This document shows positions 63,370 to 64,000 of a DNA stretch of 64,000 nt, piece after piece (the first letter of the stretch is position 1; every line of letters starts with the position of its first letter). A program made the position numbers and the translations under genes. The stretch covers positions 682,001 through 746,000 of the forward strand of contig JAUCEF010000018.1 in the NCBI GenBank assembly GCA_033558025.1. The letters are read 5' to 3'. The notes below the pieces were generated by a model, which was not told the origin of the DNA, did no database searches, and saw nothing but the letters and a program-made list of their open reading frames with translations. The stretch is from Phytophthora sp. 'mugwort'. Its lineage: Eukaryota > Oomycota > Peronosporomycetes > Peronosporales > Peronosporaceae.

Positions 63370-64000
63370 GAAGCAATCAATGTCAGCATATACTGCTGCT
63401 CACAAGTTAAAAGTCCTCAAGCATTTTGACCCGCACAATAACATCGCGGCTATAATACCAAGTTTTATTCTAGCCTACCTGGTAAGTAATTCCACAGCAT
63501 GCGTGTCCTAACCTACTCGTGGCCATAGTCATTGCATAAGATTGTCGCTGTATCTGCAGAACCCCGATAAGTCAAAAAGACATGGTCGCTCTAGCGGCAT
63601 GGCTACTGCACTGTCATTACCGGTGGAGCTCAAGCTGGTTCAGCGGGTTAGCGGTCAAGGCGGCGATTGCGTGCTCGTCACGTCCACGATGCTGAAACAG
63701 TAAGCCTTAGCAGAATCAGATACTGCGGACGTTGGGTGTTTCCGTGCGTCGTGGAGCTGGCAGCACATTAAAGGGTAGGCTTCTGCTGTGCTAGCGCTTC
63801 GTGCCAAAAAGCGACAGGGGCAGCTCCGTCCCCGGAACCCGCTCCAATTGCCGAAGCCTTTGCGAAAGTGGTGTACAAGAGAGGCCTTAGTATTGGCGTC
63901 GCCAAAATTTACAACGATGTATTACATGAAGCTGTTGCTTAACCATGTGAATTTGTTAGCGATGGGTCTGCAGTTTGCTAACTGTGCATTGTGAATATTT
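63370..64000 (+). pseudogene. CENP-B/pogo-like transposase N-terminus, continues past the window
   Basis: A frame at about 63,380-63,480 reads MSAYTAAHKLKVLKHFDPHN, a helix-turn-helix start typical of these transposases. A GTAAGT donor at about 63,481 and a CTGCAG acceptor at about 63,560 bracket an apparent intron or insertion. Afterwards KSKRHGRSSGMATALSLPVE, VSGQGGDCVLVTSTMLKQ and then FRASWSWQHIKG followed by LRAKKRQGQ give the CENP-B-type DNA-binding second half. A stop after LKQ and a frameshift follow. The nuclease domain lies beyond the window edge. Confidence 0.5.

Overview
The window looks like nuclear DNA of an oomycete, most likely a Phytophthora-type Peronosporales genome. Three compact gene islands carry few introns, and those are 63-89 bp long. 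They sit between long stretches of decayed transposons whose protein remnants match the families that fill Phytophthora genomes: Ty3/gypsy, Helitron, PIF/Harbinger, Mutator-like, and DDE/CENP-B-like elements. Other pointers are a dynein regulatory complex subunit (the organism makes flagella), a folate/biopterin transporter (a family expanded in oomycetes), and a promoter motif close to the oomycete initiator. No species can be named from the sequence alone.

Layout. 0.3-6.3 kb: two broken Ty3/gypsy pieces facing each other. 7.3-8.4 kb: a broken cassette that looks viral (capsid-like plus an ExoX-C-like domain). 8.6-18.3 kb: gene island 1, with an ankyrin/FN3/C2-like/TBC RabGAP, IMP 5'-nucleotidase ISN1, DRC9/IQCG, a small membrane-anchored or secreted protein, and a DUF676 lipase. 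19.6-20.1 kb: a rearranged mitochondrial DNA insertion (cox1, atp6, tRNA-Leu, nad11 pieces), ended by a 676-bp long-TIR MITE. 20.8-34.7 kb: transposon desert with a degenerate tRNA, a PIF/Harbinger remnant, a ~100-bp tandem repeat, a Mutator-like remnant and a gag remnant. 34.7-40.9 kb: gene island 2, with a FYVE-PH protein, 2,4-dienoyl-CoA reductase, OXA1 and a folate-biopterin transporter. 41.0-42.6 kb: a transposase remnant with repeated end motifs. 42.6-49.2 kb: an inactivated Helitron carrying a later insertion with a 15-bp target duplication. 51.3-57.7 kb: gene island 3, with three copies of a small NDUFA4/B12D-like gene (two identical, in a large inverted repeat), a classical SDR and an RBR-like ubiquitin ligase. 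57.8-64 kb: transposon remnants and two adjacent perfect palindromes.

Functional themes. Islands 1 and 2 hold housekeeping cell biology: Rab and phosphoinositide membrane traffic (TBC, FYVE-PH, PH-containing lipase), purine nucleotide turnover, flagellar regulation, and mitochondrial work (OXA1 and dienoyl-CoA reductase share one short divergent promoter). The most unusual items are the virus-like remnant beside the TBC gene, the mosaic mitochondrial insertion, the insertion inside the Helitron helicase, and the sequence-identical inverted gene pair. Several start codons were moved from upstream GTG codons to the first in-frame ATG; intron boundaries were read by eye from GT/AG sites and reading-frame continuity.
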